Positions 11,901-22,912 of a DNA stretch of 64,000 bases are shown piece by piece. Both the position numbers and the translations under genes were made by a program. The stretch lies in assembly GCF_965638725.1 (NCBI RefSeq), contig NC_134953.1:10563001-10627000 (forward strand), written 5' to 3'. Under the pieces are notes generated by a model that ran no database searches, had not been told where the DNA came from, and saw only the letters and a program-made list of their open reading frames with translations. This DNA comes from Aptenodytes patagonicus (taxonomy: Eukaryota > Chordata > Aves > Sphenisciformes > Spheniscidae). Positions within the stretch are counted from its first letter, which is position 1. Every line of letters starts with the position of its first letter.

Positions 11901-12760
11901 CTGTGGGGCACGTCCCTGTCCTGGGGGTCTTGCCGAGCAGGAGCCTGTCCCTCCACCCCGGCTGCGTCCCGCAGAGGACAAGGGACAGCAGACCTCGCTC
12001 TCGGGGTTGCTCCGGCCACAGCCTGCCTGCCCCGCGGACCCGAGCGTCAGCGGCTCCGTGCAATCCCCGCTCCTTGCCTGCCGGCTGCCCTTCCCCAGCC
12101 CTGCCCGGCCGGGGGTGCCGGCGCGTCCCCCCGGGCCGGCAGCGCGGCCGCCACGTGGCGCCCGGGGCCGCGCCGGGCCGTCCCCGCTCCCCGCCGGACG
12201 GGGCGGGCCCTGCCCGCCGAGCGGGACCCGCGCGGCCCGCGGGGCGGGGCCGGGCTGGGCTGGGCTGGGCTGTCCCGGCTCGGCTCGGCTCGGCTCGGCT
12301 CGGCTCGGCTCGGCTCGGCTCCGCACGGCCGGACTTCGCTCCGCCGGCCCGGCCCCGTCCCGGCCGCCCATGGGGAGCGCGGCCCGGCGGCGGCCCGGCA
12401 GCAGGAGGCAGCGGGGAGGCTCCCCCGGCGGGCCCGCTCGCCCGTAGCCCGGCGGGGCATGCCCGGCCCCAGGATGCCGGCCTGGGGGATCCTGCCCGTC
12501 ACGCTGCCTGCCTTCACCATCACCGGCATGTGGATCGTGTGAGTGCCGCGGGACGGCCCGGAGCCGCCGCTAGCCCCTCCACCTCCCCGGCGGCGGGGCC
12601 GGAGCCGCCGGGACGGGGTCGCCCGGGCTGCGGGGCGGGATGCTGCGGGGCAGGGGGCTGGAGGATGCTGCGGGATGCTGCGAGGCGGTGGGGGGGTTGC
12701 GGGGCACTGCTGAGCCCGCATCATCTTGGGGCGCTTCTGCACGCTCAGTTGCTTCCACGC
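11900..12760 (+). promoter_or_regulatory. CpG-island promoter of TMEM150-family gene
   Basis: Very GC- and CpG-rich sequence enclosing the first coding exon (12474-12538). It contains GGGCT repeats followed by nine CGGCT units. No TATA box is evident. The frame of exon 1 stays open for about 800 nt upstream, but that extension is low-complexity Pro/Arg/Ala-rich and not credible as protein. The transcription start is inferred to lie within the island. Confidence 0.7.
12250..12320 (+). repeat. (GGGCT)n-(CGGCT)9 pentamer repeat
   Basis: GGGCT copies at 12250-12270 lead into nine tandem CGGCT units at 12276-12320, ending about 150 nt upstream of the TMEM150-family start codon. The same pentamer (as rotations or reverse complement) recurs in the NFKB2 and PSD-short promoter islands. 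Confidence 0.95.
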
Positions 12761-15700
12761 CTCCCCGTCCCCCCCACAGCCACCCTGCGTGGTCGCTGCA
12801 TCCCCTGCAGCGGCGCTGGCATGTGCCTCCCTGGCCTCGCGCCCCTGACACCCCGTGGGATCGCGTGCCCCTGTCCAGGCGTGAGTGCGGCAAATGCTTA
12901 GGCAGCACGGGAACGGCCTTGGGAGCGATGCCACCGGCGCAGGTCCTGCAGCGCCAGGGCGGTAACCAGCACATGAGCACCCATCCCATCCCGGCCCCAG
13001 ATGGGATGGATGGGAGGGCCAGGGAACGTTTGTCCCTTGTGCTGGGGGCAGAGGCTGTGTCACCTGGCTGAGCAGCACTAGCCCACCCTGCCGGTCCCTT
13101 CCCCGGGCCTTGGCCCTGGGATCTCAGCTGGTCACATAGGGCTGTCCTGCCCCGGTCCATCAGCCCCCCTGTGCCTCTGCTGCAGGGGCGGTGGGCGCAT
13201 AGGTGATGGGACTTTCTGGGGTGTGGGATAGAGCAAACGCACCCCATGCCACACGGGTCCCTCTGAGAGCTTTCCCCCTGTGGTATCCCCCATCCTCCTA
13301 CACGACAAAGCCGAATGCTGACCCTGGTGCAGGGAACTCATACTCCCAAGTTTTTCCCCTGGATGCCCCACAAAGCCCTGGCTGTCTCCCATGGGTGACC
13401 CTGGGGGGCAGAAGCCCCTCCAGCCCGGAGCAGCATGAGTGGGAGGTGCTGCTCGTGGTCCTTGCTGCCAGAGCTGCCCTGGGAGGGGGGGTTTCAGGCC
13501 CTTTTTTGTGGCCCCAAACATGTCCTGCAGCCACCCGGGGGATGCTGTATCCCCCAGCGCAGTGGCAGGGTGAGGCTGGGCGGTTGCATGTGGGAGCGTG
13601 TGGCCCATGAGGGGGCCTGGCATGCAGAGCTGTGCGGGGGGACCGGGTGGATGGGGGCACATCCCACTGGGGGAGGGCAGTGCCGTTTGTACCTCTTTTG
13701 GCTTATTCCCCCTCCCAGGAGGGCGCGGAGGGCTGGAACGGGGACTGGGTGCTTGGGGGAGACCTGTGCTGGGAAGTGGCTGGGTAAGGTGTCTGTGGGG
13801 GGGCGGTGCTCTTGGTGGGTGGCCCTTGGGGTGGGCAGCGCTGCCCCTGGGTTCCCCCCAGCTGTCCTGCTTTTTGCCCCGGCGCCTCTCTGCTAGGATC
13901 ATCCTTTTTGCAGCCCGGCTGTTACGTGGCCAGCTTGGGAGGGAGAGGGGTTTTCTTACCGGTGCCGGGGCCTATTTTTAACCTGAGCTGTTTACAGCTG
14001 GTGGTGGAGATTTGAACAGCACAGGGCCACCCGCTGCTGTGGCTGCTGGGCAGGAGGGCTCCTTGCCAGCTGTGGGGGCCACGGGGCCGAGACTCCCCCC
14101 CTGGAGCTGAGCAGGATGCATGTCCTGAACCCCTTGTTATGCTGACCGAGGTGCAGGGGTGACTCCACGGTGAAATGCTCTATGGAGCTGATCTGCCCAA
14201 AGTGCCCTGCTAACGCACCAGCTACTTTTCCAGGCTTCTTTTAGCTCTGGGTGCCGTCCAGCCAGGGGCCGAGGGAAGCACGGCAGGGCCCAGTGGCCAT
14301 CAGGTGACACCCTGCACGGCTGTAGGCTGGCGGAGAGCCCCGATGCCGGGGTGGGGGGCTCTGTGGCAGAGCAGCCCCCCAGAGCCCAGGGAGCACGGCA
14401 GTGCAAAGGGGAAGAGGCCCCGCGGGAGCAGCTGCATCCACACTAAACCAGAGTCAGAGGCAGCTCTCGGCAGGGATGGGAGTACTGGGCAGGGGGACCT
14501 GGTTCTGGCAGCAAGAGCTCCCTGGAGCATGGGCTGGACTCATGCACTTGCTTTTCTTTTTCCTGCTTTGTAAAGCCAGGAGGTGCCTCAGGGTGAGCGC
14601 TGGCCCCTGGCAGGCAGCAAGGGCTTGTACCCCCCGCTCCCATGGCTGGTCCCTGGGGCGGGCCCCAGGTGCCGGCCGGGAGCAGGGATGCAGGGAGGCA
14701 GGCGGCTACGGTAATCCCTGTTGTTGTCTCTCCCCCAGGTACGCCATGGCACTCTCCAACAACCACATCTGCCCTGTCCACAACTGGTAAGGCCTGGGGG
14801 GGCAGCGGGGGCCCTTCGCCAAGGACGGGCTCAGTTAAAGACCCCGGTAATGTCAGGTCCCCTTCCGGACCTGTCCCGCTTGAACTATGCCATGCTGTGC
14901 CGGACCACTGGGAAGCTGAGGCTCCCCTGCACTGTCACCATGCTGAAAGGGGGGTCCAGGGCCAGGCTGGCCCGAGGAGGGGGCTGAGATGGTAGGAGAG
15001 GTGGGAGCATCGAGCGGGGCACAAAACCACCTTCTCCCCCAGGAGATACGACGGTGACAGTGATGGGGCACAGTCGCCCCAGGGCATGTGTCTCCTGTCC
15101 GGCCCCACGAGTGGCTTTTGGGAGCAGAGCCTCTTGGGGATTAGCTGCTGGCAGGGTTGGGCCCTGCGTTTGCAAAGCGGTGAGGATGCCAGGGCCGAGC
15201 AGGGCTATTGAAAGCCGCCCTCCCTCCCCCGCCCAGGCTCGCCTGCGGTTACGGCTGCTCCGGTGAACGGTCCAGCCCTGCTTGCAAACCAGGCGGGGAG
15301 AAGGAGGCCATTGAAAAAAACACAGCATGGAGAAGTATGAAAATAAGTGGTCAGGGAATTACAGAGGGCCGTGTGTCTCCATGGAAAAGGTTGAGGCTTG
15401 CTTGCTTGAGGTTAAATCTGGCAGTGCCAGGGCGACGGGATGGCCCGGTGGCGCCCAGCCACCCCACGGGCAGAGCTGCCTGCAGCACCCTGGGATGGGG
15501 GACGAGGCGCGGGAGAGGCAAGGGCTGGGAAAAAAAACCTGTTTGCTCTCTTGGCAACTTCTTCTGCAGGGTTTTTGGCTTGTTGTGTCTCCTTAAAAAT
15601 CTGCCCAGAAAAATCCATGTTAGTTTAATTCTTGCCGGAGTGTTTGAAGGAGAAGGGGAAAAAAAAAATCCCACTGCCATTTCCTGCCTGATGGCTGATT

Positions 15701-18065
15701 CTGCCCTGGGAAGAATGTGTGTGTCGGGTTGTCTCCTCTGCACAGCCAGCCCTTAATGATGAATAATGCTTCCCGGCCTCGGGCTGCTCGCTTTAAACAA
15801 AATAATAATAAAAAAAACCCTCCCAAACCAAACACAGCCCCAAAAGCGGCCCTTGAGGAGGCTGTGGGGCTTCATGCCTCGCCGGGGTTGCGGTCGGAAA
15901 ACAAAGCCACCAGTAAACGAGGAGACTGAAAAAACACCAGAGCCCAGCCCGGCCCTTTCCAAAAAGACCTTTTTAACCGTGCGCTTGCTGAGTGGCTGGA
16001 GGCGGCTGATGGTCAGCCTGGGCCAGGGGCAGGGTGGCACTGTCCCCCCCATGGCTCCCGTCCCTGCCGTGGGGCTGGGGGTGTCTGAGGGGGCCCTTTG
16101 GGGCACAGGGCTTTGGGCTCCCTGCCTGTGGGGTGGGGAGGGGGCCCTGCCCAGCTGTGCCAGGCAGAGGTGCCGGGTGCCTGGGTGATGCTGCAGCAAA
16201 GGGGCGCCCGAAAACCCACTGCAAGTGTGTGCCAGCTCCCGGGAGAGCTGGGACAGCGAGGGGACATGTACCCCCCACACGGGGGAATTTGGTTACGGTT
16301 GCAGGCAGCAGCTGTGCCACAGGAAGGTGTCTCGGGCTGATAAGAGCTCTGGGTCCCTGGGCTCACCGAGTCTGTGGCCGCAGGAGGCACTTCCAGGGCT
16401 CTGCGGTGGTTGCGGGCAGCAGAGCCCTGCCCCAGCCTGGCAGTGCTGGGGGCTGCTAACAGGCCCCCGGGGGGGATGCCCTGCCGGTGTGCCAGGCTCC
16501 CCAGGGCACCCTCGGGCTTGCTCCTGTCGTGTCCCCCCTCAGGCAGCTCCTCCCAGCTCCTCAGGCAGCTCTCTCCCTCCCAGGCTGGGTGGCACTGCCC
16601 TGGGGTGCTTGTGGCCATGGGGGCCATTTCCCACTCAGCTCGGCGTTCCCGCCCATCCCGTGCAAGCCCGGAGCTGTCAGTGGCAGCGTGCCTAGCTCCA
16701 CCCGAGCTCCCACCCCGGGGATGTGTGTGACGGGGCTGGCACGCGGGTGCTCCCGCTCCCACCTGGGCCTGCAGGAACCCCTTGAGCCCAGCACCCCGGC
16801 CCGTGCACCCAGTGGGTGCGTGCAGCCTCCCACCCCGCCATGGCCTCTCCCTTGGAGGCCAGGACTCCGGGTGGGCAGCAGAGCCAGCAGGCAGGGGACA
16901 GGCTGTGGAAACCCAGGCGTGATGTTCCCGGAGGACCCTGTTGGGCGGTGGGTCACTCCCTGGAGGGGTTTGTCCCCAGGGTGCAGGCACATCCCTAGGG
17001 TCAGGCTGCGCTCGCTGGGGAGCAACTCTGCTGCCATTGCAGGGTCTGTGGGCAGGACACAGGAGGGTCCCGAGCAGCAGCTCAGCTCTCCTAGCCTGTC
17101 CCTTTGCTCCCGGCAGGAATTACAACCAGTCGTGCGGTGTGGACAGCCCCGGCTCCTGCTGCACGCTGGACCACATCCCCCTCGTCAGGTGAGCAGCTGC
17201 GGGGTGGGAGTGTGGGGCCGGCCGGGGGTCGGAACCGCTCCGAGAGCCCCACTGGGGCAACACAGGAGTGTGTCCTGGGGAGGGGAGCAAGCGCCGCACC
17301 CCAGTGCCCCCAAGCTGAGGGCTCCCTGGGCCTTGCCTTGTCCCCGCAGCAAGTGTGGCACCCTGCCTCCCGAGAGCTGCTTCTTCAGCCTCATCTGCAG
17401 CCTGGGCTCCTTCATGGGTAAGTGCCCGCTGCCGGGGGAGCGGGGCTGGGAGCAGGGTGCCCTGTGGCGCTCACCCCCCGGTGGGGGCAGGGGCGGGTGG
17501 TGGGGGGCCGTAGGAGGTGGCGTGCGACGGGGCTGTGTCTTCCTCCCGCAGTCATCCTGGTGGGGCTGCTGCGCTACGCCCACCTCCTGGAGCGCCTTGG
17601 GCCATCCCTCCTCAACACCCTGGGGCTGGCCACCGGCTGGGTCTGCGCTGCCGGCCTCACCATGGTCGGCAACTTCCAGGTAAGGCATCTCCTCGGGGAG
17701 TCCCCAGGGGCAGGAGGGGTGGAAGGGGCCCTTGGCTGGAGCGGGGCAGTGGCAGCGCTCGGCGGTGTAGGATTTGGGGTGGTTGTTTTGATCGAGCACC
17801 CCCATCTGTGCACTCCTTCACCTCCGCCGGGCGCTGTGTTTCCCCAGGCGCTGGGACTCCTCTTTGCTTGTGCACTCGTAGTTTTGGGTCCAGATTAAGC
17901 TGCCGGGTTTGGTTTAACCCTGACCTGAGACCCTCTGCAGGGTCTGTCCCCTCCGTGAACGGCGTGACCCCACACGGGCAAGGACGTGCCAGCCGGGCAG
18001 AGGAGACCCAGCCAAGCTGCCGATGCTCCCGCTGCCCGGCCGTCCCGCTGTGGATGCCTGCTGCT

Positions 18066-18098
<33 letters not shown>

Positions 18099-20984
18099 CG
18101 ATGCCAGGAAACTGGGCAGAGCCTGCGCTTGCAGGGTCCGGAGCAGTCCAGGGCTTGGCGGCAGATGGCGGCGCTCACCCCCACGCCTGCGCTGCCAGGC
18201 ACCGGCCTCCCGGCAGCTGCCTGCCCTCTGCCTGCGGCAGCCGGTCCCTTCTGCTTGGCAGGAGGCTGCTGCCGGCGCCGCCCCCCCCCCCCGCACCCCC
18301 CCCGGGAGAAGCTTCGCTGGCCCCAATCCCCCTTGTGCCCCAGCCATGGCTCAGCGGCTCTGCTGAAGGCAGGGCTGTGACCCCCAGGAGGGGGTGCGGG
18401 CAGCCCCAGATGCTGTTCAGGGCAGAGGGCAGCCCCTGTCCAATGCCCCCGGGCACGGCAGGGCTGTTGGCCCAAGGGGCTTGGGAGCTACCACCCCACA
18501 GATGAAAGAGACGGAAGCGCTTTGAGATCCCAGCAGCAGACGGTGCGTCCAAATCTGCTCTTCAGCCAGGAGTCGGGCACAGGGCGAGCTGCCTGGACCC
18601 GCTCCTGGTACTGCCTGCGCCCCTGCCTGGGCTCGAGCCCACCCCCTGGCGCAGAGCCGTGCTGGGGGAGCACCCTGGGGTGCCGGCAGCAATGGTCTCT
18701 CCCCCGCAGGTGGATCATGCTAAGGTGCTGCACTACATCGGGGCGGGGGTGGCCTTTCCCACCAGCATGCTGTTCCTGCTCCTGCAGTCCATCCTCACCT
18801 ACCGCATGGCCAAAACCCGCGGGCAGTACTGGACCGGCCACTTACGTAGCATCCTCGCCGCTGTGGCCTTCCTCACCCTCGTCTTCAGTATCCTTCTGAA
18901 GGGTGTGGGGAGGAGATCCAGGATGAGCTGGCGAAAGTTGGTCCTCGTGGGGGGTACACGCCCCATGTCCTCCATCCTTGGTCTGGCAGCGAGGCACGGT
19001 GCCAGGAGAGGGACTGGGCAGGGGGCTGAGGGCGGGCAGCTCGCTGCAGGTGTAGGCTGGAAGAGCATCAGTATCGGGGCCATGCAGGGGCCGAGGAGGG
19101 GAAGGGATGCTTGGTGGGCATCTCTCGGGGCGCTGGGGTGCCCCAAACCAGCCCTGCCCTGGCTGCTGCAGCCCAGCCCAGCCACCGCTGCAGGCTCCAG
19201 CCCCACACATTGCAGAGTGGAAGGGCCAGTTAGTTGTGGGTTTTTTTAATGAGACAAAGGTGTGTTGAGCCCTCGGCAATGCAGAGTCCATCTGAGTTAC
19301 CTATATGGCCAAAGCCGAGTACAAAAGCGCTCTGTGCGGGTGCCAGGCGGGCATGTGGCAGCACCTCTGCCAGCCGGGGCTCACAGGCACCCGCCGGCCG
19401 ACCTGCCCATGGGACAAGGGAGGGCTCGGTGAGCAGGGGCTGGGGTCCGCAAACACCGTGCCCGGGAGGGAGGGCACAGTGGCAGGCGGAGCGGGGTTGG
19501 AAGAATGGTCCCGAGTGTGGGGCTGGGGAGCCAGGGGCTTATCTGGGTCTGAGGTTAGGGATAAATTGGGAAACAAGGTGGTGGTTATTGGGCAGGAAGG
19601 GGAAAAAGCATGCGGTGTCCATGGGTCCCAAAGAGGCTGGCTGGGGTCTGGCCGGGGTGAGCAGCGCAGGAGCCTGGGGGGTGCTGGCGGGCCTCGGATG
19701 TGCCAGAGGGTCCCCTCTGTCACCGCAACAGGCAGGTGGGCCAGGAAGCAGGCAGGGAGCTGGGAAGGGCAGGAGTGCTGTGGAGCCATGCCACCTTGGG
19801 AGGGACAGGCAGGGCATGTAAGGAGAAGGGAGACAGGACTGGTGCCTGTCTGCCATGGCCATGCTGCTCTGTAAGCGCTGGGGACTGGAAGTGGGAAAAC
19901 AGCGAGCTGTGGTGGAGACGGTGTGGGGAAGGGGCTGGGACCTCTCCTGGTGGGATGGGGGGAGTGAGCAGAGGGCTCTACTCTGTGCATATCAGGTCCC
20001 TGCCTCTCCAGCTCTCCCAGATCTTGGTCTCACTGGCAGAAGGCAGGATACTGCCAGAGGCTTCACCGGGAGGCCTGGGAGATGTACCTGCCTTCTCCCC
20101 TCACCCGTGGTGGCTCTGGCAGTAGGTTTCCCTAGAGATCCCCAGTAGGGATGAGAGAAGCATAAAGAAGCTCTGGCAGCAGGAGGACCTGGAGGAGAGG
20201 GAGGAGGCCCCCCCTCCGGGGTGAGCCAGCCGGCAGCGCAGAGGAACGCGGAGTGCTGTGGGGCTGGGACGCAGCAGCCCAAACCCCCTTACCAAGGAGA
20301 TGGAAGGCTGATGAGTTTTATCGACTTTTGACTGCATCCTGCGGAAGGATGGGAAGCCTGATTTGAGGAAGAGGTGAGGGGTGTGGGGAGGGTGAGGCAG
20401 CCGGGCACCTGGCTTGCCCTGAGGGCTGCAGCCTGAGTTCCCCCTGCCCCGGCCTCTTCAGAAAATCCCCGCCTGGCATCAGTCCCATGATTTACTGAAG
20501 CTGGTTTAGGCATGTGTGCCACCGCCTCACCTGTGCCGCAGCTCTCCCAGTGCTGGGGGAAGCATGCGGGGTTTCTTGGGTTTAGGGGTGGTGGTGTGGG
20601 GGGTTTCTTGGTTTTAGGGGTGGTGGTGTGTTTCCTGCGGAGGGGGGCTGCTCACGGCTGCCCCAGCGTGCAGTGGGATGTGGTCCTCCATGGGGTGGTT
20701 GGGGTCCAGCTGTGCTTTCCTTGACGGGGATGCCCTCAGGCGGTGTGTTCTTCATCCAGGAGAGCTTCGTGCTGCAGCACGTGGCTGCCCTGTGCGAGTG
20801 GATGTTCATCATTGATGTCCTGGTCTTCTACGGCACCTTCACCTTTGAGTTTGGGGCCATCTCCACAGACACCTTCCTGGTCCTGCTGAAAGCCAGCCGG
20901 GCCCCCAAAAGTTACAAAGGCGAGAGCGGCATGTCCAGCACGGCCCACATCCACAGCCACACGGAGGGCCTGGCTATGGCCTGA
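12474..20984 (+). CDS. TMEM150A: TMEM150-family (Frag1/DRAM/Sfk1) membrane protein
   Basis: Seven coding exons: 12474-12538, 14739-14786, 17117-17188, 17350-17417, 17552-17679, 18710-18887 and 20740-20984. They total 804 nt, 267 residues, and all phases close. Human TMEM150A is about 271. The protein starts MPAWGILPVTLPAFTITG, a first membrane segment. A Cys-containing luminal/extracellular loop follows with a sequon (NQS in YNQSC) and CCTLDHIPLVSKCG. Further hydrophobic segments are FSLICSLGSFMVILVGLL, GLATGWVCAAGLTMVG, GAGVAFPTSMLFLLL, SILAAVAFLTLVFSGVFFI and WMFIIDVLVFYGTF, about six in all. The tail is short, polar and cytosolic. I chose the second in-frame ATG (12474) because it matches the TMEM150A N-terminus; one at 12459 would add five residues. 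TMEM150A and its yeast relative Sfk1 act with the plasma-membrane PI4-kinase complex; transfer of that role is inference. The symbol rests on similarity, since this locus is not where human TMEM150A lies. Confidence 0.88.
18067..18098 (+). repeat. G32 homopolymer in TMEM150-family intron
   Basis: Thirty-two consecutive G in the intron between exons 17552-17679 and 18710-18887. A C-rich run follows near 18280-18303. It is G-quadruplex-prone in DNA and pre-mRNA, and its exact length may be affected by sequencing or assembly error. Confidence 0.93.
20568..20630 (+). repeat. Tandem duplication of ~32-bp G/T-rich unit
   Basis: Two near-identical adjacent copies of a unit containing GGGTTTCTTGG followed by TTTAGGGGTGGTGGTGTG, in the last TMEM150-family intron about 110 bp before the final exon acceptor. 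Both copies are G-rich on the transcribed sense strand. Confidence 0.85.
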
Positions 20985-22244
20985 CCCCCACGGGAGGCAG
21001 GCTCACGGTGGGGACCCCCAAATTGGGCTCTGCCAATGACTTCCCCCGCCTTGAATGTCTCCGAGACCCCGGCTGCCTCGGGGTGCGTGTGTGCATGTGT
21101 GTGCACGTGTGGGCGTGCATTGCCCTCCCCTCCTAGTGGGAGCTGTGGCCAGGGCTCCTCCGGCAGCCGGTGTCCCCTGCAGGAGCTGCCTCCTCTCTGC
21201 CCGCAGGGTTTGGGGTCACTGCTGGGGTGCGGGGATGCCAGGCCGGTGCTGCTATCAGCAGAGCCAGGATCTGCCCCTGAGCTTCCGGGGTTGCCCTTGC
21301 TGACTCGGGGGCTGTCGGAGGCAATCATGCAGAGGCCCCCTTCTGTAAGGGACGTGGGGGAACAGGGGGCTCACCCTCCCCTCACCACGCAAACCTTGTG
21401 TGCTGGGGAGGGGGGGATCACTGTTCCTCCCTCCTCCACGGCCATGGGGGTAGGGTTCAGCAGAGCAAGCCTTCCAGACGGCCGCTGTGACTGTCAGAGG
21501 AGCCAAAACCCCAGAGTGCCTTTTCCCTTCCTCGGGAGCTGATGGCAGTGCCAGTCTGCCTGCACCCCCAGTGAGGATGGCAGCTGGGGGTCTCTCCCTG
21601 CCTGCCTGCCCGAGTGGGGGTAGTGCCTTGCACTGATGCAGGATGACACCAGCAGCCCCGGCTGGACCGCGCTGGCCCTCCCAGCCAGGGCTCTCCCTGC
21701 TCAGGGTCTTCCATACCTCCAGCCAATGACTTTCCCACATTTTTTCAGCTTGGGGGAGAATTGCCAAGGCAGGTTTCACCTCCTGGGCCATGGCGTTCCT
21801 GTGCTCCCTGGCAGCCAGCTAAGGTTAGGAAATGCGTCTTTGATTTACTGTCACACCGGGGATGTCCTGCAAGCACAGTGCCTGCAGAGTGGCGGATTTC
21901 CCCTCCATAGCGCTGCCAACCTAAGCTGTCCCGCCAGGGAGCCTGCACGCCCCCAGCCCCGGTCTCCCAGCCCGGGGGTGGGCTGCTGCCAACGCTCCCA
22001 CCCAGGGAGCGCAGGCACAGAAAGGGGAAGCACTTCTGTAGGAACAGAGGAAGCCCGTGCCCCGTTCTGCTGGGACTCCCAAATCCGTCCTCCGGTGCCT
22101 TCCCCACCGCTCAGCCCGGCCAGCGCCTGCCTGGTGAGAGCTCGTCCCACTCAGCCCCAGGCTCCTCAGGCTGAGCCCCAGCCTGCGGCATCCTGGGCAG
22201 GGGGCTGGGGTGGAGGGGTGGGGTGTAGAGGAGGATGAATGCCT

Positions 22245-22325
22245 CTGTGTGTGTGTGTGTGTGCGCGTGTGTGTGTATGTGTATGTATATATAGATCTAC
22301 ATATATATATACATATATATATAAA
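22245..22325. repeat. (TG)n-(TA)n compound microsatellite
   Basis: A TG array, interrupted by GCGCG and TATG steps, passes into alternating TA with a near-palindromic centre around AGATCT. It lies in the presumed 3'UTR of the TMEM150-family gene. In RNA the TA half could form a hairpin, and the UG half resembles binding sites of UG-repeat proteins; both points are inference. Confidence 0.92.
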
Positions 22326-22525
22326 AATTTTCCCTTGTCCCTGGAGAGGGGCATTTGCTGCTGCTATGCGCATTGATCGGGTTGGGCTCCCTGATTTGCC
22401 CACCTTTTCAAAATCGGCCTATAAATCCACCAGTATATGTAGTTCGAAGAGGAGCATTTCTCACTTTTATATCTAATATATGTTTAAAATATATATATAT
22501 GAAGAGAGAACGGTGAATTTACAAT

Positions 22526-22531
22526 AATAAA
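22526..22531 (+). terminator. TMEM150-family gene polyadenylation signal
   Basis: AATAAA within CAATAATAAAAGTG, about 1.5 kb after the stop codon and just upstream of the next CpG island. It is the only well-placed canonical signal between this gene and the NFKB2 promoter region. Confidence 0.65.
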
Positions 22532-22854
22532 AGTGAAAATCAGCCAAGGGCGAGGCAGACCGTCCTTCCCTGCTGCGCGGGACTGGGGTAGCGACCGGCT
22601 TTGGGGCCGGGGTCCAAAGGGATGGGGGACGAAGGGTCCTGCGGGTCTCGGGGGACAGCCGTGAGCCCGGGGCTCGGTTCCCTGTCCCGAGTGTCAGGCT
22701 GGCAGAAGACAAGCGGTTTCACCCGGGATGCAGCAGCCTGGAGTTGCATGTCCCGTCCCGTCGGGTCGTGTCCCCCCCCCTGCTCCTCGCCGCTGCCGCT
22801 GTCCCCGCCTGGGCGGAGCCGGGCCCGGGAAGCCCCGGGAGGCGGAGCCGGGCC

Positions 22855-22864
22855 GGGACTTTCC
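22855..22864 (+). promoter_or_regulatory. Kappa-B site, distal NFKB2 promoter
   Basis: GGGACTTTCC, a perfect match to the classical kappa-B decamer GGGRNNYYCC, about 50 bp before the donor of the presumed noncoding exon. It is consistent with NF-kappa-B autoregulation of NFKB2. Confidence 0.75.
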
Positions 22865-22865
22865 C

Positions 22866-22912
22866 GGGGCCACGGCCGGGGCGAGGCGGCCGCGCTGGGG
22901 CTGGGGCTGAAG
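22866..22912 (+). other. Probable noncoding first exon of NFKB2 (donor end)
   Basis: CTGAAG followed by gtaagc at 22913 is a strong splice donor inside the CpG island. The acceptor at 27436-27437 (ccgcag), immediately before the exon carrying the NFKB2 start codon, would pair with it. The 5' boundary shown is a placeholder because the transcription start cannot be read from sequence. Confidence 0.5.

Larger units (their letters stand above)
20985..22555 (+). other. TMEM150-family gene 3' untranslated region
   Basis: Runs from the TGA at 982-984 of this kilobase to just beyond the AATAAA at 22526-22531. It contains a GT/AT dinucleotide array at 22245-22325 and further AT-rich sequence near 22480-22500. 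The stretch ends directly against the CpG island at 22.6 kb. No other coding exon is evident. Confidence 0.7.

Noticed and set aside
11799-13247. Overlapping long open frames on both strands (up to 353 residues)
   Set aside because: All lie in the CpG island. The translations are low-complexity Arg/Pro/Gly/Ala and include repeats such as ARLGS and RAEPS from the pentamer array. None resembles a protein family, apart from the short TMEM150-family exon.
20568-20630. Interstitial telomere repeat
   Set aside because: TTTAGGGG occurs only once per 32-bp unit and not in tandem TTAGGG form.
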